Under the pieces are notes generated by a model, which was given only the letters and a program-made list of their open reading frames with translations, was not told where the DNA came from and ran no database searches. DNA of 64,000 bases from JAEUMY01 sp031394355 (GTDB taxonomy: Bacteria > Pseudomonadota > Gammaproteobacteria > Burkholderiales > Usitatibacteraceae). The stretch spans positions 18,959-82,958 of the forward strand of contig JANNSU010000020.1 of assembly GCA_031394355.1 (NCBI GenBank), read 5' to 3'. Every line of letters starts with the position of its first letter. Within the stretch, counting starts at the first letter, position 1. Made by a program: the position numbers and the translations under genes. Below are positions 17,315 through 25,950 of the stretch, in pieces.

Positions 17315-17752
17315 ATGGCTGCAGGAAATACAACTGAGCGCACCCTATCCATCATCAAACCCGATGCAGTCGTCAAAAACGTCATCGGCGAAATCTATTC
17401 CCGTTTTGAGAAGGCTGGTCTGAAAGTGATCGCTGCCCGCATGGTCCATCTGTCGCGCGCAGATGCCGAGGGTTTCTATGCGGTGCACAAGGCCCGCCCG
17501 TTCTTCAATGATCTCGTTACCTTCATGATCTCCGGCCCCGTCATGGTGCAGGTGCTGGAAGGCGACAATGCCATTCTGAAGAACCGCGAGCTGATGGGTG
17601 CTACCGACCCGAAGAAGGCTGACAAGGGCACCATTCGTGCCGATTTTGCCGACTCCATTGATGCCAATGCTGTACATGGCTCCGATGCGCCTGAGACGGC
17701 CGCTGTGGAAATTGCCTACTTCTTCCCCGCACTCAACGTCTACTCGCGCTGA
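17315..17752 (+). CDS. ndk: Nucleoside diphosphate kinase
   Basis: Ndk equilibrates nucleoside tri- and diphosphates through a phospho-His intermediate. The active-site motif NAVHGSDAPETA is intact, as are the N-terminal TERTLSIIKPDAV and the FYAVHKARPFF segment. Length is 145 residues, close to the usual 141-143, with a short extra N-terminus (MAAGNT). The 133-bp region before it is AT-rich and contains TAAAAT near 17249, a possible -10 element. It opens the conserved ndk-rlmN-pilF-rodZ-ispG block. Confidence 0.96.
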   Translation: MAAGNTTERTLSIIKPDAVVKNVIGEIYSRFEKAGLKVIAARMVHLSRADAEGFYAVHKARPFFNDLVTFMISGPVMVQVLEGDNAILKNRELMGATDPKKADKGTIRADFADSIDANAVHGSDAPETAAVEIAYFFPALNVYSR

Positions 17753-17764
17753 TCCGATCCAGTC

Positions 17765-19039
17765 ATGGCTGTCCCCACCCACGCCCGTAGCGGAACGCAA
17801 CTGCGGACCAACCTTCTCGGCATGTCGCTCGCCGAGATGACGGCGTTCTTTGCGGGCCTGGGTGAGAAGCCGTTTCGCGCACGACAGGTCTTCCGCTGGA
17901 TTCATCAGGGGGGTGTCGCAGAGTTCGAGGCGATGACGGATCTCGCGAAGTCACTGCGAGAGAAGCTGCCACTGCACTGCGTCATCGAGGCACCGAAACA
18001 ACTGGTCGAGCAACGCTCTGAAGACGGAACCGTCAAGTGGCTGCTGGATGTTGGAACCGGCAACGGCATCGAGGCCGTGTTCATTCCTGAAGGCGACTTC
18101 GAGTCCAGGAGCAAGCACCGGGCTCGTGGCGATGTGGCCTCGGAAGTCATGGTGGAAGATCAAGGCGAAGTGCTGTGGACAGCGGATTCGGGCGATGACG
18201 AAGAGCCGACCCGGGCAAACCGATCGGGCGTGCGTTATCGCGGCACCTTGTGCATCTCAAGCCAGGTCGGTTGCGCCCTGGATTGCAGTTTCTGTTCCAC
18301 CGGCAAGCAGGGATTCAATCGCAACCTCACCACTGCCGAGATCATCGGCCAGCTCTGGTGGGCCAACCGCGCGCTGGGCCGCGATCCCAAGGGTGAGCGC
18401 ATCGTATCCAACGTGGTGATGATGGGCATGGGCGAGCCGCTGGCCAACTTCGACGAAGTCACGCGCGCGATGGACATCATGCTGGACGATCACGGCTATG
18501 GGTTGTCACGCCGCCGTGTGACACTGTCGACGTCCGGGCTGGTGCCCAATCTCCTGCGTCTCAAAGAGCGCTGTCCGGTCGCGCTGGCGGTGAGCCTGCA
18601 TGCACCAAACGACAAGCTTCGCGATGTGCTGGTGCCGATCAACCAGAAGCACCCGTTGCGCGAGTTGTTGCCCGCCATCCGCAGCTACCTTGAGGCCGCG
18701 CCACGTGACTTCGTGACGTTTGAATACGTGATGCTGGACAATGTGAACGACCGCGTCGACCATGCGGAAGAGTTGGTCCGGCTGGTCCGGGATATTCCTT
18801 GCAAATTCAACCTGATTCCGTTCAACCCATTCCCGAACAGTGGCTATGTGCGATCGTCCAACAACGCCATTCACCGCTTCAAGGATGTTCTGGTGAAGGC
18901 GGGATTCATCGTCACGGTCCGCAAGACTCGTGGCGATGACATCGATGCTGCCTGTGGCCAGCTTGCAGGCCAGGTGGTGGACAAGACGCGGCGCACTGCC
19001 GACAGACTCAACATTCCCTTGAAGGAGATCGCCGCGTGA
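17765..19039 (+). CDS. rlmN: 23S rRNA/tRNA adenine-C2 methyltransferase, with an internal insertion
   Basis: Radical-SAM enzyme methylating A2503 of 23S rRNA and A37 of tRNAs. The radical-SAM triad CALDCSFC (CxxxCxxC) is at about residues 170-177, the methyl-carrying Cys is in DIDAACGQLAG, and GMGEPLANFD is present. It has 424 residues against about 384 in E. coli RlmN. Most of the difference is a charged insertion at about residues 112-159, between VFIPEGD and TLCISSQ. The neighbouring sequence keeps frame, so this is not an assembly error I can see. The stop overlaps the pilF GTG start. Confidence 0.95.
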   Translation: MAVPTHARSGTQLRTNLLGMSLAEMTAFFAGLGEKPFRARQVFRWIHQGGVAEFEAMTDLAKSLREKLPLHCVIEAPKQLVEQRSEDGTVKWLLDVGTGNGIEAVFIPEGDFESRSKHRARGDVASEVMVEDQGEVLWTADSGDDEEPTRANRSGVRYRGTLCISSQVGCALDCSFCSTGKQGFNRNLTTAEIIGQLWWANRALGRDPKGERIVSNVVMMGMGEPLANFDEVTRAMDIMLDDHGYGLSRRRVTLSTSGLVPNLLRLKERCPVALAVSLHAPNDKLRDVLVPINQKHPLRELLPAIRSYLEAAPRDFVTFEYVMLDNVNDRVDHAEELVRLVRDIPCKFNLIPFNPFPNSGYVRSSNNAIHRFKDVLVKAGFIVTVRKTRGDDIDAACGQLAGQVVDKTRRTADRLNIPLKEIAA

Positions 19040-19815
19040 TCCGCCAATTCGGTTTTTCCGTTGTGCTGCTGGCCGCTGCATTGACGTCCGGTTGCGTGAG
19101 TCAGACCACGGTCGAGAGCAAGACAGCCGACATCGCCACATCCTCGGATGCTGGCCAACGTGCACAGATTCGGACAGCGCTTGCTTCCGAGTACTTTCAG
19201 CGCCGGAACTTCACGGTCGCGATAGAGGAAGTCGAGAACGCGCTCAAGGCCATGCCAAACTACGCGCCCGCGCACAATCTGCTCGGCCTGATCTACATGG
19301 AAATCGGTGAGGACGCTCGTGCCACGGCGAGCTTTGAAAAAGCAATAGGCATAGCACCCAAAGATCCCGATGTGCTGAACAACTATGGCTGGTTTCTCTG
19401 CCAGCGTACCAATCCACAACGTGCCATGGACATGTTCCAGCAGGCGCTCAAGGTGCCCCTCTACAGCACACCGCAGCGGGCATTGCTCAATGCCGGCTTG
19501 TGTTCGCGCCGACTGGGCAACAATGTGGAAGCTGAACAGTATTTGAAGCAGGCATTGCAACTGCAGCCGCAACTGCAGCAGGCTTTGCAAAATCTGGCCG
19601 ACATCACCTATCGCGCCGGACGCTATCAGGATGCGGGCCGCTATATGAGCCAGTATTCGAAGCTCCAGCCGCTGCCTGATGCTGACACGTTGCTGCTGGG
19701 CGTGCGGATTGCCCGAGCATTGGGTGACAAGAGCAATGCTGAAAGCTATCTGCTCCAACTGGAGCGGCGGTTTCCGGATGCCCCGCAGACGCGTCAGGCA
19801 AGAAGCGGCGGGTGA
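19036..19815 (+). CDS. pilF: Type IV pilus biogenesis/stability lipoprotein PilF (PilW), TPR protein
   Basis: Outer-membrane lipoprotein needed for secretin (PilQ) assembly in type IV pili. The N-terminus is a lipoprotein signal peptide with lipobox LTSGC. Several TPR units follow, for example ALASEYFQRRNFTVAIEEVENAL and LLGLIYMEIGEDARATASFEKAI. The GTG start overlaps the rlmN stop (GTGA at 19036). The following rodZ start also overlaps (19812), so rlmN-pilF-rodZ is a tightly coupled unit. Confidence 0.92.
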   Translation: MIRQFGFSVVLLAAALTSGCVSQTTVESKTADIATSSDAGQRAQIRTALASEYFQRRNFTVAIEEVENALKAMPNYAPAHNLLGLIYMEIGEDARATASFEKAIGIAPKDPDVLNNYGWFLCQRTNPQRAMDMFQQALKVPLYSTPQRALLNAGLCSRRLGNNVEAEQYLKQALQLQPQLQQALQNLADITYRAGRYQDAGRYMSQYSKLQPLPDADTLLLGVRIARALGDKSNAESYLLQLERRFPDAPQTRQARSGG

Positions 19816-20843
19816 ACGCAATGGCGAGTGCAGGTTCTTCGGAGGAGATCGTCCTGGGTGCTTCGGGGCCAGCTTCCATTGGCCCGGTACCGGCGTTCCC
19901 GGCTGCCGACTCGCCAGGCTTGCGGCTCACTGCTGCGCGCCAGCGCGCGGGGCTGTCGGTCGGGGACATCGCTGCGAAAATGCGCATGAGCGTGCAGCAG
20001 ATCGATGCCATCGAGCGTGGTGATTACGCAAAATTGCCGACGGGCACCTTTCTGCGCGGGTTTGTCCGCAGCTATGCCAAGTTGGTGGGCTTGGACCCCG
20101 AGATCATGCTGACGCTACTGGAGGAAACTCATGCCGACAGTCGCCGTCCCAGCATTGTGGTGCCGACCCAGAACATCCAAATGGCAACGCCCGGTGAGCG
20201 TTACAGCAATCCACGGGCGCGCATCCTGCTGGTTCTGGCGCTCGTGATCGCCGTTTCGGGTGGTGGTGCGTATTGGTGGCTGCAGATTCGTCCCAAGACT
20301 GCGGAGCGGGGGGATCGCTCGCCCACCAAGGTGACCGTGGCAGCGCCTCAACCGGTGGCCGACCCAATGCCTGCGGCCTCCGCCACCGCCAACGATGTGG
20401 TTCAGCCCCTACAGTCGTCGCAGGCTGATGCCAACGCCACGCCATCAGGCACCTCGGATTCAATTTCGAAGAACATTGCCGCAACAGCGCAAGATGCTCC
20501 GGTTGCGCCTGTTCCGCAGCCAGCGCCGCTGACCCAGACCACCGCGCCGCTCGCGCCCGCACCGGGGGCAGCCGCGAGGTCAGACAAGCCGACCGTCCCG
20601 AGAGGCAGCAGCAGTCTGCGCTTTTCGTTCAATGGTGAGTCATGGGTGGAGGTTGTCGATGGCAGTGGCAAGACCATCCTGTCGCGCAAGTTCCAGCCCT
20701 CCCAGGCAGAGACCATCGTTGCCAAGCTGCCCGTGTCGGTGGTGATCGGCAATGCAACGGTCGCCCGGCTGCAATACAACGATCTCGACTTCGACCTCAC
20801 GCCGCATACGCGCGTGTCGGTTGCCCGATTCACCCTGAAGTAA
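19812..20843 (+). CDS. rodZ: Cytoskeleton protein RodZ-like, helix-turn-helix and membrane protein
   Basis: RodZ links MreB to the cell-wall machinery. The N-terminal helix-turn-helix domain (RLTAARQRAGLSVGDIAAKM through LVGLDPEIML, about residues 37-97) is followed by a membrane helix (ARILLVLALVIAVSGGGAYWW, about 136-156), a Pro/Ala-rich periplasmic linker, and the C-terminal DUF4115 domain (LRFSFNGESWVEVVDGSGK). The start is the GTG at 19812 overlapping pilF, or the ATG at 19821. Position between pilF and ispG matches the conserved order. Confidence 0.9.
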   Translation: MNAMASAGSSEEIVLGASGPASIGPVPAFPAADSPGLRLTAARQRAGLSVGDIAAKMRMSVQQIDAIERGDYAKLPTGTFLRGFVRSYAKLVGLDPEIMLTLLEETHADSRRPSIVVPTQNIQMATPGERYSNPRARILLVLALVIAVSGGGAYWWLQIRPKTAERGDRSPTKVTVAAPQPVADPMPAASATANDVVQPLQSSQADANATPSGTSDSISKNIAATAQDAPVAPVPQPAPLTQTTAPLAPAPGAAARSDKPTVPRGSSSLRFSFNGESWVEVVDGSGKTILSRKFQPSQAETIVAKLPVSVVIGNATVARLQYNDLDFDLTPHTRVSVARFTLK

Positions 20844-20862
20844 CCTGACGCATCCCGAGACC

Positions 20863-22137
20863 ATGTCTTCCCTTGCCAGAAGAATGAGCCGCCAGGTAAA
20901 GGTGGGCGACAAGTTGATCGGCGGAGGTGCGCCGGTGCATGTCCAGTCGATGACCAACACCGATACCGAGGATGTTGCGTCCACGGCCAAGCAGGTTGCC
21001 GAGTTGGCTCGGGCGGGATCGGAGGCGGTGCGCATCACTGTCAACAGCATGGAGGCCGCGCGCCAGGTTGCGAATATTCGCGAAGCGCTGGAGAAGCAGA
21101 ATGTGAAGGTCCCGCTGATTGGAGACTTCCACTTCAACGGCCACAAGCTGCTAACGATGTTCCCGGACTGCGCCCAGGCGCTGGACAAGTACCGCATCAA
21201 CCCCGGCAATGTGGGGCATGGCGCCAAGCGCGATGATCAATTCGCGGCGATGATCGAAGCGGCCTGCAAATATGAGAAGCCCGTACGCATCGGCGTCAAC
21301 TGGGGCAGCCTTGATCCCGAACTCATTGCCCGCATGATGGACGAAAATGGCAGGCTCGCAGTGCCGCTGGAAGCCGACGCCGTCATGCGCGAGGCGCTCA
21401 TCACTTCGGCACTCGACAGTGCGGCAAAGGCGGAAGAGCTGGGTCTGCCAGGTGACCGAATCATCCTGTCCTGCAAGGTGAGCGCGGTGCAGGATCTGAT
21501 CGCCGTCTATCGAGATCTTGCGCGTCGCTGTGACTACCCGCTGCATCTCGGATTGACCGAGGCAGGCATGGGCTCGAAGGGAATTGTTGCGTCCACTGCG
21601 GCGCTGAGTGTGCTGCTGCAGGAAGGTATCGGCGACACCATTCGCATTTCGCTCACGCCGGAACCGGGCGGCGACCGCACCCGCGAAGTCATCGTCGCAC
21701 AGGAGATTCTGCAGACCATGGGTCTACGTTCATTCACGCCGATGGTGGCTGCCTGCCCCGGTTGCGGACGCACGACCAGCACGTTTTTCCAGGAGTTGGC
21801 TGAGAGTATCCAGTCGTATCTGCGCAACCAGATGCCAGTCTGGAAGACGCAGTATCCGGGCGTGGAAGAGATGCACGTGGCTGTGATGGGCTGTGTGGTC
21901 AACGGGCCGGGCGAGTCCAAGCTCGCGAATATCGGCATTTCTTTGCCGGGGAACGGCGAGACGCCGGTGGCACCAGTCTTTGTCGATGGCGAGAAGACCG
22001 TGACCCTCAAGGGTGACAACATTGCTGGTGAGTTCAAGGCCCTCGTTGATGACTATGTGCGTACCCGCTATGCGCCCGGGGCGGAGCGGCCGAGCAAGTC
22101 CCGCAAGAAGGAAATTCCCCTGAAAGTGGTGGCCTGA
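20863..22137 (+). CDS. ispG: 4-hydroxy-3-methylbut-2-en-1-yl diphosphate synthase
   Basis: [4Fe-4S] enzyme of the MEP isoprenoid pathway converting MEcPP to HMBPP. The N-terminus with VHVQSMTNTDTEDV, RINPGNVG and the iron-sulfur cysteines in ACPGCGRT and MGCVVNGPGESK are intact. Its 424 residues are typical of the longer betaproteobacterial form. GCGAATATTCGC at 21070-21081 encodes Ala-Asn-Ile-Arg at the place where E. coli IspG has unrelated residues of equal length, so the palindrome arose by substitution rather than insertion. A near-copy (GCGAATATCGGC) occurs at about 21925. Confidence 0.96.
   Translation: MSSLARRMSRQVKVGDKLIGGGAPVHVQSMTNTDTEDVASTAKQVAELARAGSEAVRITVNSMEAARQVANIREALEKQNVKVPLIGDFHFNGHKLLTMFPDCAQALDKYRINPGNVGHGAKRDDQFAAMIEAACKYEKPVRIGVNWGSLDPELIARMMDENGRLAVPLEADAVMREALITSALDSAAKAEELGLPGDRIILSCKVSAVQDLIAVYRDLARRCDYPLHLGLTEAGMGSKGIVASTAALSVLLQEGIGDTIRISLTPEPGGDRTREVIVAQEILQTMGLRSFTPMVAACPGCGRTTSTFFQELAESIQSYLRNQMPVWKTQYPGVEEMHVAVMGCVVNGPGESKLANIGISLPGNGETPVAPVFVDGEKTVTLKGDNIAGEFKALVDDYVRTRYAPGAERPSKSRKKEIPLKVVA
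21070..21081. repeat. GCGAATATTCGC copy inside ispG
   Basis: Exact copy, read as ANIR. Confidence 0.95.
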
Positions 22138-22211
22138 ATAATCCGCTTGTCGGTTTGGTGCGCGGCTGATATATTGCGGGAAAGATTCCCGCAACCCAGA
22201 GATTGCTTGAG

Positions 22212-23882
22212 ATGAACCTTCGCCCAGCTTCCAGGCCGTCCCCCCAGTCGCGCGCTCTGCCAGCGCTCTCCCTGATTGCTGCAGCGCTGGCATTGCCATC
22301 TGCACAGGCCGTGAATCTAAGCCCGGATGACACCGGCCAGGTCATCCTCGTGCCGTACTACTCCGTGAGAAGCGGGTTTGTCACCAGTCTGACAGTGGTG
22401 AATCGCAACATGAATCATTCCAAGGCGATCAAGGTCCGATTTCGCGAAGGAATGATTGGCGCTCCTGTCCTCGATCTGAACCTGTTTCTGGCGCCACGAG
22501 ACATCTGGGCGGCCTCCGTCGTGGACGATGGAACGGGTGCTCGGCTTTCAGTGGCGGATCGAAGCTGTACCAATCCGGCAGTTCCCACCGGGGGTACTGC
22601 CTTTACCAATCGCTATTACACCGGCCAAGTGTCGGGCACATTCGATGATGGCGGTGGTGCCACCTTGGACCGCACCCGCGAAGGTTACGTGGAGATCATC
22701 GAGATGGGAATTGTTGCGGACGGCACAAGTGCTGCAGCGACGCCCGCTACGCCGACAGGAAACATGGTGTCGCTGGCAATCAGGCATGCCTTAACAGGTG
22801 TCCCAGCCAATTGCGATGCAGTACGAGTTTCAAACTTGTTTGCGGGTGAAGGCGATCTGCGTGCGCCGACAGGAGACATGTCGGCCAGTGCGATCCTCAT
22901 TCAAGGAACGACTGGCAGTGAATTCGTCATTCCACCCACCGCTTTGCAGCGCTTCTTTGTACCGAGCAATCTGGCTGACGATTTGTATGCCGAGCCGGGC
23001 AGCGTATTGCCTGATCTCACTAGTGTGCGTCCTGCCCGCAGTGATGTATGGACATCCGGGCGCGACGAGCCTGTGGTACTGACTGTGAATGATTGGGTGG
23101 CAGCGGGAGGGCGGCCCATTGATGCCGTCAGTGCGGTGTTGATGAAATCCGAAATCGCCGCTGAATATGATGTAACCGGCGGTCAGATCCGCTCGGAGAT
23201 GGTGATCACGATGCCGACCATGCGGTACTACGTGATGCCAGAGACGGCGGCTCAGCGCCCGTCGTTCGTCGCTCGGGGTCCTTTTTCGGAGCAGTTTCGA
23301 AGCCCGTCAGGCGGCGAAACGCAGAACGACAGCGGTGCTTGCAACACGTTGATTCGGCTTGCGTCAGATCGTGAGTCTGCGCCCTATTCAATCGTTTCTG
23401 GTGTTCAGTTTCCGACCCCACCTTCCGGATTGATCGACGACAGGCTTAGAATCTGCCGTGCGGCGACCCGGGTAGCGCTTATCCCCAATGGTTCCACAAT
23501 CTCCGCTCAGTCCGTGCTGGGATCTACACAGTTTGTTGGCAGTCTCTTACTCCAGGCGAACGGAGCAATGGGGGCCGCGCCACAATACACTGCAGGATCG
23601 CTGGCATTGATGCCTACATTCGGAACGCAAGGCGAATCAGTCTCTGGTCCGGGACAGTCCGCTTCAGTTGGCTTCAATGTAGTTTCAGCCAGGCCAGTTC
23701 TGGTTCGAAGCTTGCACGGCGTGGGTGGGTTGGGCAATATCGCCCCTCTGTATTCTGATGGTATTTCGCGTCGATACAGAGGGTTACCCGCTATTGGTTT
23801 CACTGCAGTCCAGGCAATTGTCGGCGGGCAAGGCTACGGTGGTGTCTTCCGATTGCAGGGCAGCCCCGATCCAGCGCCTTGA
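22212..23882 (+). CDS. Secreted protein of unknown function between ispG and hisS
   Basis: Protein of 556 residues with an N-terminal signal peptide (LSLIAAALALPSAQA, cleavage near residue 34). The mature part begins with GQVILVPYYSVRSGFVTSL, then KAIKVRFREG and LDLNLFLAPRDIW, a pattern I associate with secreted proteins of unknown role in beta- and gammaproteobacteria. It is rich in Ser, Thr, Gly and Ala with four or more Cys, and has no membrane helix after the signal. The ATG at 22212 follows a GAG-containing leader; a TTG at 22203 is possible. It interrupts the usual ispG-hisS adjacency. Confidence 0.75.
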   Translation: MNLRPASRPSPQSRALPALSLIAAALALPSAQAVNLSPDDTGQVILVPYYSVRSGFVTSLTVVNRNMNHSKAIKVRFREGMIGAPVLDLNLFLAPRDIWAASVVDDGTGARLSVADRSCTNPAVPTGGTAFTNRYYTGQVSGTFDDGGGATLDRTREGYVEIIEMGIVADGTSAAATPATPTGNMVSLAIRHALTGVPANCDAVRVSNLFAGEGDLRAPTGDMSASAILIQGTTGSEFVIPPTALQRFFVPSNLADDLYAEPGSVLPDLTSVRPARSDVWTSGRDEPVVLTVNDWVAAGGRPIDAVSAVLMKSEIAAEYDVTGGQIRSEMVITMPTMRYYVMPETAAQRPSFVARGPFSEQFRSPSGGETQNDSGACNTLIRLASDRESAPYSIVSGVQFPTPPSGLIDDRLRICRAATRVALIPNGSTISAQSVLGSTQFVGSLLLQANGAMGAAPQYTAGSLALMPTFGTQGESVSGPGQSASVGFNVVSARPVLVRSLHGVGGLGNIAPLYSDGISRRYRGLPAIGFTAVQAIVGGQGYGGVFRLQGSPDPAP

Positions 23883-23898
23883 ATCCCGTTGCATCAGT

Positions 23899-23910
23899 GC
23901 GAATATTCGC
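23899..23910. repeat. GCGAATATTCGC copy upstream of hisS
   Basis: Exact copy in the 102-bp gap between the secreted-protein gene and hisS, with TGCGAATATTCGCA symmetry. Confidence 0.95.
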
Positions 23911-23993
23911 ATCGCGTTGATCCACTAGGGAAAGCGCCCCAAAGCAGGTAAAATGCCCGGCTTTGCTTCAGGCTGCTCATCGTTGTGACCCCT

Positions 23994-25262
23994 ATGCAGA
24001 AAATCCAGGCCATCCGCGGGATGAATGATCTCCTGCCGGATGCTTCTCCCCTTTGGCAATATTTCGAAGACACCGTGCGCGAGGTCTTCGAGCAATACGG
24101 TTATCGGCTCATGCGCACGCCCGTCGTGGAGGCAACGCCGCTGTTCGCCCGTGCCATTGGCGAGGTGACGGATATCGTCGAGGGGGAGATGTATTCCTTT
24201 GAAGACAGACTGAATGGGGAAAAGCTGACGTTGCGCCCCGAGGCCACGGCTGGATTGGTGCGCGCAGTCATCGAACATAACTTGCTCTACAACGGACCGC
24301 AGCGCGTCTGGACCTGGGGGCCAATGTTCCGCCATGAGCGCCCGCAGAAGGGCCGCTACCGCCAGTTCCATCAGTTTGATGTCGAAGCAATGGGCTTTCC
24401 CGGGCCGGATGTCGATGCCGAGCAGATCGTGATGCTTGCACGGCTCTGGAAGCGGTTGGGTATAGTCAATGTGACGCTCTATGTGAACAGCATTGGCGAT
24501 GTGGCGAGCCGCGCTGCACACCGCGAGGCGCTGGTAAAGTATTTCGAAAGCCGCGCTGACGAGCTGGATGCGGATGCCCGCCGCCGGTTGCACACCAATC
24601 CACTGCGTACCCTGGACACAAAAAACCCGGCCATGCAGTCATTGGTGGAAGGGGCGCCCAGGCTCAAGGATTTTCTGGACGACGCTGCGCGAGAGCACTT
24701 CGCGGGCGTCACGTCGCGCCTGACAGCAAGCGGCATTGCCTTTGAGGAAAACCCCCGCCTTGTGCGTGGGTTCGACTACTACAACCGCACGGTGTTCGAG
24801 TTCATTGGCAAGGGCGCAGATTTCGAACTCGCCATTGCCGGCGGCGGCCGCTATGACGGGCTGATCGAGCAACTCGGCGGCAAGTCGGCACCGGGATGCG
24901 GCTTCGGAATCGGGGTTGAGCGTGTGCTCATGTTGCTCGAGGGTATGACCGCACAAGCCGGCGATGTACCCGATGCGTATGTGATCCATCAGGAAGCGTT
25001 CGGGCAGCAGGCCTGGGATGCGGCGGAATCAATGCGGGATGCGGGTCTATCGGTGGTGCTTCACGCGGGCGGTGGCAGCTTCAAGTCCCAGATGAAGAAG
25101 GCGGACGGCAGCGGTGCCCGGTTTGCTATCATCCTCGGCGAATCCGAGGTGGCAGCTGGCGTGTTGTCGGTGAAGGACTTGCGCGGTGGCGGCGAGCAGC
25201 AGACCCTGCCGCTTGACCTCGCCATTGAACGGCTCTGGTCGCATGTGGTCGAGAACAATTGA
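23994..25262 (+). CDS. hisS: Histidyl-tRNA synthetase
   Basis: Class II aminoacyl-tRNA synthetase. Class II motif 2 (WTWGPMFRHERPQKGRYRQF) and the histidine-specific LVRGFDYYNRTVFE and GGGRYDGLIEQLGG are clear. About 422 residues. I used the ATG at 23994 (MQKIQAIRGMNDLLP); a GTG at 23985 would add three residues and cannot be excluded since neither has a strong ribosome-binding site. It precedes yfgM-bamB-der as in most betaproteobacteria. Confidence 0.96.
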   Translation: MQKIQAIRGMNDLLPDASPLWQYFEDTVREVFEQYGYRLMRTPVVEATPLFARAIGEVTDIVEGEMYSFEDRLNGEKLTLRPEATAGLVRAVIEHNLLYNGPQRVWTWGPMFRHERPQKGRYRQFHQFDVEAMGFPGPDVDAEQIVMLARLWKRLGIVNVTLYVNSIGDVASRAAHREALVKYFESRADELDADARRRLHTNPLRTLDTKNPAMQSLVEGAPRLKDFLDDAAREHFAGVTSRLTASGIAFEENPRLVRGFDYYNRTVFEFIGKGADFELAIAGGGRYDGLIEQLGGKSAPGCGFGIGVERVLMLLEGMTAQAGDVPDAYVIHQEAFGQQAWDAAESMRDAGLSVVLHAGGGSFKSQMKKADGSGARFAIILGESEVAAGVLSVKDLRGGGEQQTLPLDLAIERLWSHVVENN

Positions 25263-25311
25263 CCAGTGCAATGGCGGCGCGGTAAACGAATGAACAGGAA
25301 AAGAGAATCCC

Positions 25312-25950
25312 ATGGCTGTATATGACCTTGATGAGCAGGAACGAATCGACGCGCTGAAGGACTGGTGGGAAACCAACCGGGTTGTCATCCTGAGCGTTGT
25401 GGGTATCGCGGTGGCAGCAGTCGCGGCCTACTTTGCGTGGCAGGCCTATAAACACGAACAACTTGTGAAGGCCGAAACGCTGCACAAGGAATTCAGCAAA
25501 GTGCTGGATCAGCGTGATGCCGCCAAGACAGGTTCGGCCACAGCGCCATTGTTTGAGCAGGTTCCCGGTTCTTTCCAGGCCAGCAGCGCGGCGCTGGGTG
25601 CAGCAAAGGTCGCTTTCGATGCCAAGGACTATGTAGCGGCAAGGCAGAAGCTGGAGTGGCTCGTCGACAAGGGCAATGCCGAACTGCGGCCCATTGCCCG
25701 CGTTCGCTTGGCTCAGGTGCTGCTGGAAGACAAGAAGTATGACGACGCACTCAAGGTGCTCGATGCAGTGAAAGAAGAAGGCTTCATCTCGCTGGTAGCC
25801 GATGTGAAGGGTGACGTCCTCATGGCCAAGGGCAGCAAGGATGAGGCGCGTCTTTCGTGGCAGCTGGCAATCGACAAGGCAGGTGAGCGCAGCGCCATCA
25901 AGCAACTCGCGCAGATCAAGCTGGACTCTGTCGGCGGGGTGGCGAAGTGA
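25312..25950 (+). CDS. yfgM: YfgM family periplasmic TPR protein (ancillary SecYEG translocon subunit)
   Basis: Protein of 212 residues with a short cytoplasmic N-terminus (DLDEQERIDALKDWWETNR, typical of YfgM), one membrane helix at about residues 23-42 (VVILSVVGIAVAAVAAYFAW) and periplasmic TPR-like repeats. YfgM associates with SecYEG and PpiD and helps hand proteins to periplasmic chaperones. The stop overlaps the bamB start as TGATG. Confidence 0.92.
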   Translation: MAVYDLDEQERIDALKDWWETNRVVILSVVGIAVAAVAAYFAWQAYKHEQLVKAETLHKEFSKVLDQRDAAKTGSATAPLFEQVPGSFQASSAALGAAKVAFDAKDYVAARQKLEWLVDKGNAELRPIARVRLAQVLLEDKKYDDALKVLDAVKEEGFISLVADVKGDVLMAKGSKDEARLSWQLAIDKAGERSAIKQLAQIKLDSVGGVAK

